Assembly: GCA_037043015.1 (NCBI GenBank)
Contig: CM073326.1
Location: 19,228,345 to 19,292,344, forward strand
Source of the DNA: Bryum argenteum
Taxonomy: Eukaryota; Streptophyta; Bryopsida; Bryales; Bryaceae
Reading direction: 5' to 3'
Length of the DNA: 64,000 nt
The notes beneath the pieces were generated by a model. It saw only the letters and a program-made list of their open reading frames with translations. It did not search any database and had not been told where the DNA came from. Of this stretch, positions 47,401 to 59,976 are shown in pieces (positions within the stretch are counted from its first letter, which is position 1; each line of letters starts with the position of its first letter). Both the position numbers and the translations under genes were made by a program.

Positions 47401-50400
47401 ATGTACTGTATATCGATTAAGGAAGTTCAGTTACCGTTGGTAGTTTAAGTCACGTGAGCTTTCATTATATTCTAAGTCATAAGTGCTGTTCGTACAACAA
47501 GGATAGTGATAAATCTGCTATTTGTTGTTGACATTCTAAAGCGTTATTAGTCGTTCTAGGCTGATATTGGATAGCATATGCTTTAAAACGCCGTCAAATT
47601 CTAAGAAATGTCAATCTGCCTCTTTTCTAGTGGATTAGTCTTGCATGTCGAACTTGCAGTCCATCTGCTGAGTATTAGTCTATCAGGCCTGTGACAGAGA
47701 ACATTAGACTTAGATTCTGGCTTGCGACCGAGTGAAGCAAATATGAGTCGATCGAAGTTTCAATCTAACAGCTCTAGATGGATCACAGGCATATTTCACA
47801 CATTTGGATCCTGCAATCGAGACGGAATCGAAATGCGTCAAATTGATGGGAGCATGTACAAGAGCGCCAGAGGAGATTGTTGCTCGCCTAATCCTGATGG
47901 GTATTTCTGTATGTTTATACTCAACCTCTCTGTACTTGTTGGGTATACGAGAGTGACACAGATTTAAGTTATAATTTGCATGTGACTGATGAAAATTTGC
48001 TTTTTTATTTACTAAGGTTTCAAGTATATCACGACTAATGCTTAGATAGTTTGATTTCTGGCACGTACTTAAAGGATAATCCGATGGTTGCAGAGGCCTT
48101 TCACCCTTAATACTAGTAACAAATGCTGTGTTTGTGATTGAAGATTGTAAATTTCAGGTCTGTTGATTGGGAATGATGAGAGTTCTGTGCTTTGTTAGAA
48201 CGTTTTCCTAGCCAATAGTAGGTTCTGATGGTCGTCAACTATGTGCCGAGAACTACTGCAGTGTTACTAAATTCGTGGGATTTCATTCGTACTGTTATGA
48301 GCAGAATTTTCCTATGGAATCGGCTAAATCTCTAGATATTATCGAGGTTCTCGTCTGCCGAGCTGCTAAGCTTGAAAGATCAATGGAGGGATCTCTTGTT
48401 GCTTCTAGCAATCAGGTGTCCTACTCTTTCCTCTTCGTTGATCTGCGGTTTTTTTCTGGAAGTTGCTCCATCTTTCTCTGCGTCCATTAACTGTTATAAC
48501 TTGGTGAAATTGCAGCTACCAGCCGCCATATTTAAACTCGCGTCTTTCAATTTACGAGGTGTTACTCGCCAGCCTGTGCCGCAGCTCGTGGTAGGCCTTA
48601 TATGTTTCTTCCTTGGCAACTTGATGCGAATCTCCAAACGAATATGCTAGTAGTTGCATCTCTCATCTCGGCTTTAGTAGCTTCAAGAGAGTTTTGACAG
48701 TACCAAGTTACTTAGCAGAAAACAGACGTTGCCAGCTATTGCATGTCTGCAAGTTGCAGTAAGTATTAGAATGTGCATCGCTTTACTGTTAGAGCGTAAG
48801 ATGTATATAAATGTTGTACAATTGTTCCTTTTGCACAGGTGAAGGAAATGTATTGGCAGGCTTGCCTTGTTGTGCTTATTGTTGCTGTATTCAATCCTTC
48901 TACGATTGGACGTTATGTGTGGGAAAGCATACCTTCTCTTAGAGGCCTTATGGAGGTCCTCATTGCTGGCGACAAAGTTTTCCACTCCAGCAGGTTGAAT
49001 CTTCCCTCAAGCCTATTTTTAGTTTCATGATAATTTATAGTATGAGTTTCGGTTGTCAAGTTTGTAATTCAAGTTTCTTTAAACATTTTACTGAGAAAAG
49101 GAAGTTTGTTATGTGTTTAAACATTTTACAGCATGTCTCGTAAGCACTGTCGTCAGAGAATTGATCGGATGAATCCTCATAATTTACAGCATTAGGTGTG
49201 CTTTCAATTCATTGACGTAGTACCGTTTGTTGGGTGCAGATCCAGTGAAGCCTCACAGTTGGAGTTTGAGAAAACAGAAGCAGATGCTGAGCAATTAGAC
49301 ATGAAAGCCGAGGATATAGTCAGCAAATTTTTGGCTGAAAAGAGGAGGAGCTCAACTAGTATGATAGATGGGGATGACTTGGAAGGCTCAGATACTGAGT
49401 GGAAGGGGAAGTTGATGATTCTGAACCATCCTGGTCCGATTCGCAAACCTACCCAAGCTGTTTATGACAAGCTGCATCAGCTCAATGAGACTTATCAACT
49501 AGGACATCTTCTGAGAAAATGTCGTTCGCCTGACTTTTTCTCGGAAGTGACTGCTCTTCAGGTATATGCCCCATTCACTTCATGAATTTCTATTTTATTC
49601 TCTCGGATCTAATTACATGGTATAATAAGTGGTACTTAGTGCTGCAAATGTTCGTTTAGTAGATTGCCATAACAATATTTATCTACTGGTTACAGACTTT
49701 GCAACAAGCTTGGCCGTGGTTAAAGAGCATCATTTCAAGAGAGCCTGAGGTGGTTTCTCATTTCCCCATTGCTTGGAAGGTAAAGACCTCCTTAATCCGC
49801 CCAGCAATCAATCGCAGTTACTGGCTCTTTTCTTATAATCAACCTGTAAAGGAGCCGTTGAGCCGCTTTTGTTGATGGAGGGTTAGAACGTGAACTTCAT
49901 CCGAGTAATCTTCCGTTGAAGAAGCTCGTAAACGTATCAGTACGTCAATGGAAAGAAGATAGAATACTCTAGATTATTGACCAGCAATGTTTTAAAGAAA
50001 GAGCTCTATTTCTAATATGACCCTATTTCAGTATCTCTAAATTCGCTTCTTGTGATTAAGACTTGTATTCACCATTGACAATTGTTGCCTTCATTGTTTG
50101 CTTGTCTCTTATGAACAGTGCGAGCTTCTCTATATGCTTGAGGGGGGTCATCCCACTACGCAAAACCTGTCGGTGGATCTTCTTCAATTGCAAGCAGAAC
50201 TACGGCAGGTTCGTGATTAATTTAGAAAGTTAAATGAACAACTTCATAGGAAACAAACTTAGTCTGCAGTAATGAGCTTCCTATTTCTTATTCGTGTTTC
50301 CTTTCATTAATTCTATAAGGTTTATAAGCTGGGGACTTCTCTTATTGATTATCATATTACATTTGTCGGCAGGTTGTCACTACCCAGAGTAAAGAGAAGG

Positions 50401-53400
50401 AGATCGATATTGTAATGGGATTTCTTGCTCGCAAGCTTGTGGCTAAACAATTTTCTGTTCGGCACCGAGCACGGAGATGCTTGAGTAGCCTATTTCAAAC
50501 CACGGCGAAACAACCCGATGTTCAAGTTTCACTTCCTCCATCGCCTCGAGAACACAAACGTGGAGAAGCTGCATCTGGGGTAGCAAGTAGGTGGGCAGTC
50601 CCTGTTATGGACTCTGTGACAATCCATCATACAAAGAAGCCAACTGCGAGTTCAAGTGGGCCCTCGTCATTGCATGTTTCACCAGGAATTTCCTCTGGTA
50701 TGGCTGTTTCTACACCTTCTGCAGAGAGAACAAAGACGGCCCTACAAGGTGCAGGTGTTGAGGACTATACATCTTGGCTCACATCACTCGACACTTTACA
50801 GACGGCCTCGAGGCTTACGTCTACATTATTGCCTTCTATCCAAGTTGCTCTACAGCAGGAAACTTCTATCAATGTGGTGAGTATCCTGCGCTCGACTCTA
50901 AATTGTCATTCCGTTGATGAGGGTATCGTATCAAAGAACTACTTTTGTTCCATAGTAGACATGAGCTTTTTATTGAGGTACCTTTTCTGACTTGTCTCTC
51001 TCAGCCTACATGTCTTTACAAAGTCTTTACGTGGTTAGTGGCATGTACGCTCTGTTAATCTACCATTCTAATAATTTTGTAACCTTTTTACTGTTCACTA
51101 TTACGATTCAGTTATGAATGAGGTGTGTTTGACAGATACAGATGGCTGGGCCGAATACAGTTTTGATTGTTTTTCTAGTGGGATTATGTACTGGATCAGG
51201 AGGTGCCAGAAACTTGAGGGATCACTTCGCATGCAGATCAAGTTTTATGTATCACCATTTCGTCAACCTCATGTGACGGGCTTGTGTTTGCAGGTGGTGG
51301 CATACCTAGATTTTCTGAAGAAACACGCATCGGCTCTTCCCGCTCGGCAATCTATGGCGTGCAGTCTTGCATCTTTTCTTGTGCACAGGAAAATGCTCAC
51401 TTCCAGCCTCTTGTCGGGTCCAGTTGCACAGCTCAGCGCTCTCACGTCTGACCCCGGTGAAATCAAGTCTCACTCAGGCACAATAGATTTGATTCTGGAC
51501 ACTCTTTCTGAAGCATTGGAAAACGGCACAAGTTCTGAACCGTATGTAGATGAAACTCGTTCTGAACTCGGATTGGTGACTCTTGCGTCTCCACAGTATC
51601 TGGGAACTGAACAAGTGGTCCGACGTGTATCTGTACACAAGATCGTAGTGGATGCCTCCATTAAAGTATTGTCTCTTCTAGCCTTCAACTATGGTAAAGG
51701 ATACGAAGAGAAGCAGGGGTTTTTAAGGCTGTTGAATATCTTATTCCCGGATACGCAATTCCCTCCTGCTTGGATTGAAGGTAAAAGTGGAGAGAAGATG
51801 CCTTTACTCACAAAGGACCAAGCAATTCTATTTGCCCGAAGCAATGTGGAAAAGCTCATACGTGCAGGTGAGATAGTTTCTGCAATATTGATTCTTAAGT
51901 ATATATTGCTAGGTAAATTACAATTTTATTAGTGTCTTCAATCGCTTACATTCTCAGGGTACGCCATTAATTGTTTTCTACATGCTATTTTTTAGCGATC
52001 ATTTTGATCATGTCCTTTGTTGATTATTCTATTTAAGCTTCGGCTTTAGAATGCGTTGTTTTGTAACCCTCGTCATTATGATCGCTGCTACTAGAGAGCT
52101 AACTTATCGGTGACATCATGCTCAGGTTTGGCAGCATCGTCTCTTAAACAAAAGCTTGACCTTTGCGAGAGGTTGGGTTTATCACCAGTTGCAGCAACGA
52201 TCCTCCTGCAAGATCTTGATACTGTTACTCAAGACAGGTTGGATTTCATGAACTTTTGTTTTCCACTGACGTCCCTCACAAGATTTTACTCTTCGGATCG
52301 ATCTGTAAAGTACGTTGAAATTGTCAGACTGAGACTTAAGTAGACACATCATGACTTGAGTGGTCTTTGAAATTGAGCAGGTTGGAAGCAGAATTGGGTC
52401 CACGGGGATCCTTCTGCCGGCGTACTGAGAAACTTCAGAAATGTGTGCATTCACTTATGCACGGGAAATCATCAGGTGTCCATTTCTTAAGGTACGCTTG
52501 TAAACTATCTGGATATCATCTGATTGTGATTTTCATTTACAGCCAATTATGTGCAAGAAGCCGTCCATGTCTTCCTGAGCCGTGGGAATTCAACCAGATT
52601 GCCTTTCAAGGTTGGTATTTCTTTGGTTTCTAACATTTTGTGTGTTGTTGAGTCTCTGCAGTTTGCTGAATATGTATGCTGCACCAACTGTGCGAGACAT
52701 ATCACAACTGCCGATGGTTTTCCCCACGTCAGAATTTAAACGTGCAAACGATGTGGCAAGAATTGATTCAGGAAGTGCACGAACGTTGTCACGTGATGAA
52801 TTGGCAGGTAAAGCGCCTGTAAAACGAGAGGACGCACCACGAATCAGTGAAGAAATGACATGTATCGAGAATAGCGGCAATGGATCAGCTGAGTTGTCAA
52901 TGAAGAAACTTAGTGAAGTCCCTCTGCACAGATTGGAGAGGTCTTTGCGAACAGTGCTCAATGCGAAATTGAACCATACTTTGTGGTCCGACGAAGAAGC
53001 TACCGAGACTGGAGGCTCAGAACACGAGAATGGGATGTTGATCTCGGAGATGTTAGAAATATTAAAAGTGTGGAGGCGTGAATATGGAAACTTGCATCAG
53101 AATCTGGGCCTGAGAGCGCGAGTCGAATGGACGGGACGGTGTACTCTCATTCTTGAACATCTGATGCTCATAGACCCTGAGTTTTTATCATCGGCTTATC
53201 TTGAATTTCTTTTCGAAGAAGGAACGAGGGCTCCGTTCTCTATCCCTAAACTAGCCCTCGACTTCATGATTCAAAAGAGCTCGTGGAAAAATATTTCACG
53301 AGTTCTAAAAATTATACTTGGGGTATTCATGAACCGCGATTGGGGTGAGAGTGAGCTTGATTCAAAGTTGCAGAGGAGAAATATTCTTGATGAGGCTAGT

Positions 53401-56157
53401 TCAGTATTGGATTTTATTTTACTATGTATACGGCATCCTCGGACTATTCTAGCTTGTCGCTTAAATGAAGAACTGGATCCATTAGTAAGTTTCCACTCCC
53501 ATTCTCGCTGCTTTCATTCGAATATGAAAGCACTTGCAGTTTTTTTTCTGAAGTTTTGATTATTGATGCACTTTGCTTACTTTTGTTTGTTTTGTGCTTT
53601 ACAGGAAGGTACAGAGACATTTCTTTCTGCGTTTGATTCTGGATCAGCAGAGGCTTTGACAATGTTAACCATTGCAGATTTGATGGCTGCAAATTATACA
53701 CCATTAAGGCCACATCTTGATGTCGAAGAAAATGGTTACTCATTAAATCGTGTAATAAGCGACCATCCAGCATTGATATCATCGAGTAGGACCATGAAAG
53801 TGCTTCTGGCTGCTTCTTGCCAAGGAAAACGCATTTTATCAACTATCATCGAGAAGCTGTAAGAAAGGGCTACCGTTGTCCATTCTTTTATTGTCTGGTC
53901 ACCACATGCTTGGTTTGAGGTAGTATAATAATTCAGGACTTTTGTGATGAGCGCTCGAAATTTTATTAACTACTGTTCTTCGTTTGCTTTTGCAGTCATG
54001 AAATTGGACAAGGAAGCAATGCCGACCTGCCTTCTAGTCTAAATTATAAGTCAGAAACTCCAATAATGTCAGCTTCTGGTGCAGCCCAAGACCTTCTGGC
54101 AGGTCTTTACTTAGCATTTCCAGTTTTAGTGCGGACAGTTTTGCAGTCTGTAAAGGGCCAGAAGTGTCAAGCTATCGACTTAACCTCGTTTCTGCAAGAT
54201 CACAAGTTTCTTCAAGGGAAATGTATGCAGGTGCGTTAGTAAAATTTGTTGCCTTGAAATCATACCTTCTTCATATAGTTGACTGCAGCTATTAACTCCA
54301 GCCATCAAATTTGATAATGGCAGACTTGTACACTAAGTAGTGTTCTGCATCGGGCGCTAAGATCTATATGCAAAGGCAGTGAGAAGGACGCTAAAGCAGC
54401 CTACGGTATGATCTCTTAAACAATTTGTATGAACCATTGAAATCCTTTTCACGGCATGTACGAACCTCCCGTAATTTTCGGCTGATTTCTGTCACTATGC
54501 TTTGTAGGATTCTGCCATGATATGGCAAGACAACATCCCACTTTGATTGTCCCTCACCTGCCAACTTTGTCAGTGCTGCTTAAGGTACAAGAGATCTCCT
54601 GACATGCTCCTGGCCAAATCTTACTTCTTACGACTTTCGTTCTATCATATAGTATCGCTTGTAAGCGGTTCTCCAGTAGCAAGTACATGATATTTTTAAA
54701 TGGAGGGCCAAGAGCCTCTAGAATTTAGTAGCTTCTAACTTTGGCTCTTCTACCCATTTTCAACAGGAAATGCTGCCTATGGTGAAGCAGCAAGATGTAC
54801 AAGGTCGTATAACGGTTGCGCGCACTTACTCTCTTGGCATCAGTCTGCTAGATGCTCTGCGACCATATTTGTTGGCAAATAATTCAAACAATCCGAATAT
54901 GTCCAGCAGAAGAGCGTCATTGGAGGTTATATTAGGCTTCTACTTTGAGTTTCTGCAGTGTCTGGAGATACAGGACCGACCTCAGTTTGCAAAAGTGGTT
55001 GCTCGTCTAGCAGACTTCCTTTGTCACTGTGTAGATGCAGGTGGCTATTACCGAGACTACGTTTTGTCCTATCGAACTCCTGTCCTTCAATCCGCTGCAC
55101 AGACTTTCGGTAAAATTAAGAAACTAGGCTTCCTTCTTGGAATGCTTGACAAGCCCTGGGGCAGTATCGTGCCAAAATCTTCGAATGGTGCTGATGACGG
55201 GAAGACTTCATTGGTCGGGCCTCCATCACTACCTTTTGAGGATGTTCTCAAGGTTCGAACTCAGCTTCTCCAGTGTATCAGGTGGCAGGGTTCAAAGAAA
55301 CCTCAAGACTCAAGACTGGAGCCCTTTAATACAAGAGTTAACTCGTATAGCGTATGGTATGAGATGAAGGTAATCAACTCCGAATGTACCTGAGGCGTTA
55401 GGATAGTTATGTTCTTTTTTCTTTTTAATATTATTAGTATTGCAACCAGGAATGACACTTTTTATGCATGATTCAGGGTCTCGATGTGGAAGAAGCCAAT
55501 TTGACAGCCACACTTTCCGACCTTGAGAGAGCTTCAGCGCGGATGCCCACTATTCTTTCTGCACTGGAGGATTCTCTACTAGAATTAACCGATATCAGTG
55601 ATGCAAATGTACGAGATCGAGCTTACGTATTGCTTGAGCGTTTGCTTCTGCACTGCCCAAGGTATTATCAGACCTTGCTCATCTACTCTACTCAGCCCAT
55701 ATGGAACTAAATAGTATTCGCTCTATGTTAATACTTCTTGGTCGAATGTGCCTCATTTCCACTCTAGAGCACGGATTTTGATTTATTTTCGTACAAACCT
55801 CTCAACTAAATATGACGAAATTTGAGTTATTTTGCATCTCGTGACAGTGAAAGCAGTGCGACCAACATTTTACAACGGCTTCTTCAACAACTCTCATCCT
55901 CCGACTCTTCTCTTGCCAAGACGGCTGCTAAACAAGCCTCTCGATTTTTTTACTACTGCTCAGGCAAGTCCCTGTGCTTTGGTGTTTGTTTGTTTCAAAA
56001 CATCATGTCGATAAATCTCTGACCTAAACGTCTGATGATTGCAGAATTTCAAGAGACTATACTGGTGGAGATGTTGCAGATGGGTCGCTTTGCTTCAGAA
56101 GATTTGCAGCAACTGCTACAAGGCCTTTTTACAGTCTCTGGTGCTCCTTCTCAGTAA
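41409..56157 (+). CDS. INTS1: Integrator complex subunit 1 (INTS1)
   Basis: Scaffold of the nuclear Integrator complex, which cleaves snRNA 3' ends and terminates paused RNA polymerase II. About 39 exons, about 2370 residues (human about 2190). Exons: 41409-41414, 41558-41927, 42186-42301, 42489-42513, 42686-42876, 43050-43184, 43805-43906, 44101-44153, 44535-44589, 44757-44881, 45084-45294, 45478-45564, 45634-45825, 45968-46020, 46294-46477, 46693-46908, 47236-47346, about 47740-47908, 48305-48415, 48516-48590, 48726-48758, 48839-48993, 49240-49561, 49696-49779, 50119-50208, 50373-50876, 51294-51867, 52126-52237, 52381-52475, 52543-52610, about 52720-53484, 53605-53858, 53996-54230, 54324-54405, 54508-54584, 54767-55369, 55477-55661, 55848-55963, 56045-56157. 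Matches to INTS1 recalled from memory include SRAWVDLEGCKEFV, ALCLGLIQ, YWQACLVVLIVAVFNPSTIG, LGHLLRKCRSPDF and TATLSDLERASARMPTIL. The acidic N-terminus is poorly conserved. The starts of exons 18 and 31 are unresolved. The last intron uses a GC donor. Confidence 0.88.
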
Positions 56158-57513
56158 TTCTGTAAATTCTCGACTACTGATTGGGGCGAATAGGAATTAA
56201 ATTGCAAGCTGAATCACAGAAGTCCATCAAGCCAATGGGGTATTGATACAGACAACCCGAGCTTGTATTGTCTATTCTCTGTGTGGGTATACTCTCCAGT
56301 TGATCAACCCATTTCTCTCAATTTGACAGATGTTAAGCATTAAGAGTTGGTCCTGACTTCTTTAATGGCCTGCTGATTCAATTTTACGTTTTGTTCTCAG
56401 TCGATATTGAGTTTTTTTTCTCATTCCAGAATTTGAACATAATAAGTGGGTTGATAAGGAATCTTTTCCTCGGGTTTTAGGTTGTAGTGCGCATTGTCCT
56501 GAACACTCTACGTTTCATATTTTGTCTTTTTTTGCTCTTCTTTTCCACTTTTTCTTGAGATCACCAAACAGAATCATGTGCAGGGTAGGCATCCTTTTCA
56601 AGGCAGACTGAGTCGTTGTCATCAGTTGAGAAGACATACAAAGGTGAAGGGAGTAGTTACACCTTACACATGTTCTGTGATAGAGATTAATCACTACAAA
56701 TGATTTTATATCCGAGAGAAAACAATTAGAGTTTGCTTCTTTCCCATTTCATTGCAGAGTCCAAATATACTAAGTTCTACAAAACCGAATCTTGACCAGT
56801 TTTCGGTGTTCTGTTTTGATCTTTACAGTTTGTGGTAATAGGCACGTTTTCCTAGTAATGTTCCAGGATAGACACAAGAACGTGGAAGCTTGTTATGGGA
56901 AATGGACCCACACGGAAAGACGGACCGACCGTGGGTTTTTTTAAGGAATTAAATGGATCTGCACTTGATGGCTTGTTTCATTGGAAGCAAGTACGGTACT
57001 GGATAGAAGGTTTCTGGTAGACGAAGACAAATGTGTTCTTGCATTCAACATCTATGGTATTTTTGGGACCCACTTCAAATGGTCAAAGGGTGTGTTGTGT
57101 ATGGGCTGTGTGGAAAACAGCTGGAGCTTCATTCCATATCTTTGAATTTCTATTTTTTAGAAGTTTTCTTTTTGTCAAAAGTGCACCATGTCATCGTTGT
57201 GTGTAGGATTTGGTAGTGACACCAACGACCCTTTATGTATTCCTAGTTGATTGATCAATCAATGAAAGTGCCAGCCAAAGTCCAACCAGGAGACCTCCAG
57301 GCCTTGAAGTTGATCCTTAAAATTTCCCAATGATACCTTTTGGCTATGGAAAAGTAACTGGTTTCCATAGAGTACTTACATGTTTCCTAGAAACTTCTTC
57401 AGAAAGAGTACTCTTGTATGTTTTGGGGCAAGGGCTGAAGTTGGGCAACTACCAAAATTAGTTGGTATGAATCTCTAATCAAGTCCACTTTGTGGTATAT
57501 ATTGTAATTCCAT
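56158..57513. other. 3' flank of INTS1
   Basis: Presumed 3'UTR, then intergenic DNA. No further coding sequence recognised on either strand. Confidence 0.5.
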
Positions 57514-57517
57514 TTAA

Positions 57518-57742
57518 CCCCTAAAGGTCAGAGCGTGCCGTGGCGACCAGTAGAATACGGTGTATTTTGGTTGTATTTGGAGTGAATGCACACCTTTAAT
57601 GGGTTTGAGTTCAAAGAAGAAGTTGACATTTGAATTAATGCGGTTCTAGTGAGCTATTACAATTCCAGTTTAGAGTTTCTTGTTGGTAGCAAATCCTAAT
57701 TATACGACAGCGTACATACTATCCCCAAGGGACTTTTAAGGG
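57518..57742. mobile_element. piggyBac-type MITE, 225 bp
   Basis: TTAA at 57514-57517 and 57743-57746. Ends CCCCTAAAGGTC and, inverted, CCCTTAAAAGTCCC. Non-coding. The ends are intermediate between the CCCC MITEs and the CCCT ends of the full piggyBac copy. Confidence 0.7.
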
Positions 57743-57918
57743 TTAAAATGGTATAAGTCTTTGGCATGCATTTCGCGAAGGTAGCTTTTGTCTTGGGGTT
57801 CTCAAAAATTCATATTGATATGTCTCTTTCAATAATAATACCTAAACGACTACGCTAAGATTGATTAGCACTAGATACACCTTGCTAGTGATGTGGTAGC
57901 AAACATTAGTATAAACAT

Positions 57919-57972
57919 GGTCTACACACACCCCGCAAGTACACCCGTCTACACACACCCTGCAAGTACACC
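57919..57972. repeat. 27-bp tandem repeat, two units
   Basis: TCTACACACACCC(C/T)GCAAGTACACCCG occurs twice in direct tandem with one difference. A partly complementary block (ACTACGAGTATACTTGTGGGG) follows at 58012-58032. Confidence 0.85.
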
Positions 57973-58521
57973 CGTAGTGGCATCATACACCCAAGCTCGA
58001 GTGCAGCTTGCCACTACGAGTATACTTGTGGGGTGTACGCGGACCATGTTTGCACTAGCGAAAGCCAACTTCCACATAGAAGATGATAATGAGATGATTT
58101 ATGCACATAAAATGTGTTCACACAGCTTGCAGAATGATCAATGACTGACCAAGTAGGTCTGCTTCTCATAGTTTGACCAGCTTGTTGAAGTGCTTGTATC
58201 AAAAAATAGGTCAACAGAGCTTGAAGATATTTTAATTTTCACGTATCGGAACCCGTAAAGTCGTAACCTGCAAATTAAAATTTTGCTAGCTAGGTGAACT
58301 AAAGGCGTAACCGGTAAAGTCAAAAAGAGCCTGATTCATGTCAATTTGACTACGTTATTTTTATGAAAAACTTTAGAAAATCTGCATGGTCAAATCCGAC
58401 AAAAGTTGATGTACGTAATCCAAATTTTACAAATTGAAAGTCCACAACCAAGTCTTTGGAAGATCTACACATTGATTCAAAAAAGACTCCTTTCTAGGTC
58501 GTCTTTGACTTAAGAGGTTAA

Positions 58522-58587
58522 CCTCTAAACGTCCAAGCATGCCCCCTCGGACTTGATTTCTAGTGTATTTTCAGAGGGGCTTGACGT
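58522..58587. mobile_element. TTAA-flanked fragment of a piggyBac-type end
   Basis: TTAA (58518-58521) then CCTCTAAACGTCCAAGC, resembling the ends at 13448 and 22110, and interrupted by the next element's TTAA at 58588-58591. Possibly an old end into which the following element inserted. Confidence 0.4.
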
Positions 58588-58591
58588 TTAA

Positions 58592-58960
58592 CCCCTAAAA
58601 ATCCAGCCGTTTTTGGAAGCTCCAAATGCAGAAACTGCCATTTTTGACCACTTTGTGGAGATGGCGGGTCCGACCAGTTTTTTTTCTTTTTTTAGACATC
58701 TAACCGTAGGATCTTGAAATTTACCCTCTGTAGAAGAACTGATGAAATTTTCAACCGTTGGATGTTTATCGTCCGTGAGATTATAACGTTCAAAGTTGCA
58801 GCAAAAGTTTTTTTGGGCATTGCCCGAATGACAAAGGCAAAATGGTGCAAAGGGGGAGTTGAAGATTGTGTCCCCAAACTTTTTGCCCTCATTTTTTTTC
58901 ATGTAGTAAACTAAGTTGGGCACCTCCATGCAAAATTTTTTTGACACCCCGTGATTTTAG
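58592..58960. mobile_element. piggyBac-type end, long MITE family or terminus of the second piggyBac
   Basis: TTAA (58588-58591) then CCCCTAAAAATCCAGCCG, followed by GAAACTGCCATTTTTGACCA and the core GTTGGATGTTTATCGTCCGT, colinear with the left part of 6423-7404. No right end found. Because the truncated transposase at 59977 is on the minus strand, this could instead be that element's 3' terminus. End coordinate approximate. Confidence 0.6.
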
Positions 58961-59376
58961 GACCTTCATCTAAATTCTTTAGGCGGTGAAGGTCTAAAAG
59001 GTAGCAAAGTCTTTGGTTTCACAATTTTGCTCATAGCACCTAAAATATTTTATTTTTCTAGAATCCCAACGGTGAAGTTGTTCTATGACTCAAATGTGAT
59101 TTTTGTGCTAAAACAAATTCCAAAAATACAAAAATCTCATTTACTTATCATTTTGCATGGGTAAAACTAAGGAAATGGCTCCTAAAAAAGTCCGGGCAAG
59201 TGTGCAATATTGGGTGCCCTCACAACCCCTCTGACCCATGCTGGAAAAGGTACTGAGATCCCTCAAATCACCTTTATGGCTATGACATGCTATCAAGACC
59301 CTGGCCAAATTTGGGCTCCACCCCCCGAGTTGTCAGTGACCAGCTGTGAGAGCTTCGGAGGCGCTGGGCAATGCGG

Positions 59377-59475
59377 CCGCTCCCGTCCCCGTTCCCGCAG
59401 CCGCTCCCCGATCCCGTAGCCGCTCCCCGATCCCGCCGCAGCTCCCCGATCCCGCAGCTCCCCGATTCCGCAGCC
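59377..59475. repeat. GC-rich tandem repeat
   Basis: Irregular repeats of a CCGCAGC/CTCCCCGATCC unit in a local GC island (about 59340-59600) surrounded by AT-rich DNA. No coding assignment. Confidence 0.7.
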
Positions 59476-59792
59476 GCCAGGACCCTATACCCGGCCGTGA
59501 TGTGACGTCGTTACCCGGACCTCGTCGGGGGCGGTACCCGGGCGCTAAGTCCAGCAGTGCCTGAAAACAAGCACCCCCCCTCCCACCGGGCATGTCGTAT
59601 GCTCGGCTGAACAGACTGTAAGCCTGTTGGGAGAAAATCGAACTGGGCCTGTTAGCAGTTTATTTATTTTTAAAATTTTTTTTTTGGCTTGGTTTTTTTA
59701 TTGTTTGTTTTCCTTGTTTTTTCTATTCCTTGATATATTTTTCCTAGATTATCATAAGGTCTTGCTACTAGGACCAACATATATAAATTGAA

Positions 59793-59951
59793 CGAAGAAA
59801 AAGTTGTTGAAAGAAGAAAAAATTGTTGAAAGAAGAAAAAATTGTTGCAATATGTTGAAAGAAGAAAAAATTGTAGCAATATGTTGAAAGAAGAAAAAAT
59901 TGTTGAAAGGAGAAAAAATTGTAGCAATATGTTGAAAGAAGAAAAAATTGT
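59793..59951. repeat. Minisatellite of GTTGAAAGAAGAAAAAATT units
   Basis: Six to seven imperfect copies of a 19- to 37-bp unit (with or without a GCAATAT insertion) just beyond the stop codon of the second piggyBac transposase. Confidence 0.9.
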
Positions 59952-59976
59952 ACTTGATTGAAACACATACCTGAAA

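Noticed and set aside
41409..56157. Symplekin as the identity of the large plus-strand gene
   Set aside because: HEAT-like helices first suggested it, but ordered matches such as YWQACLVVLIVAVFNPSTIG and LGHLLRKCRSPDF fit INTS1 instead.
59793..59951. CRISPR-like array
   Set aside because: Repeats vary in length, have no unique spacers of constant size, and lie in a eukaryotic genome; this is a minisatellite.
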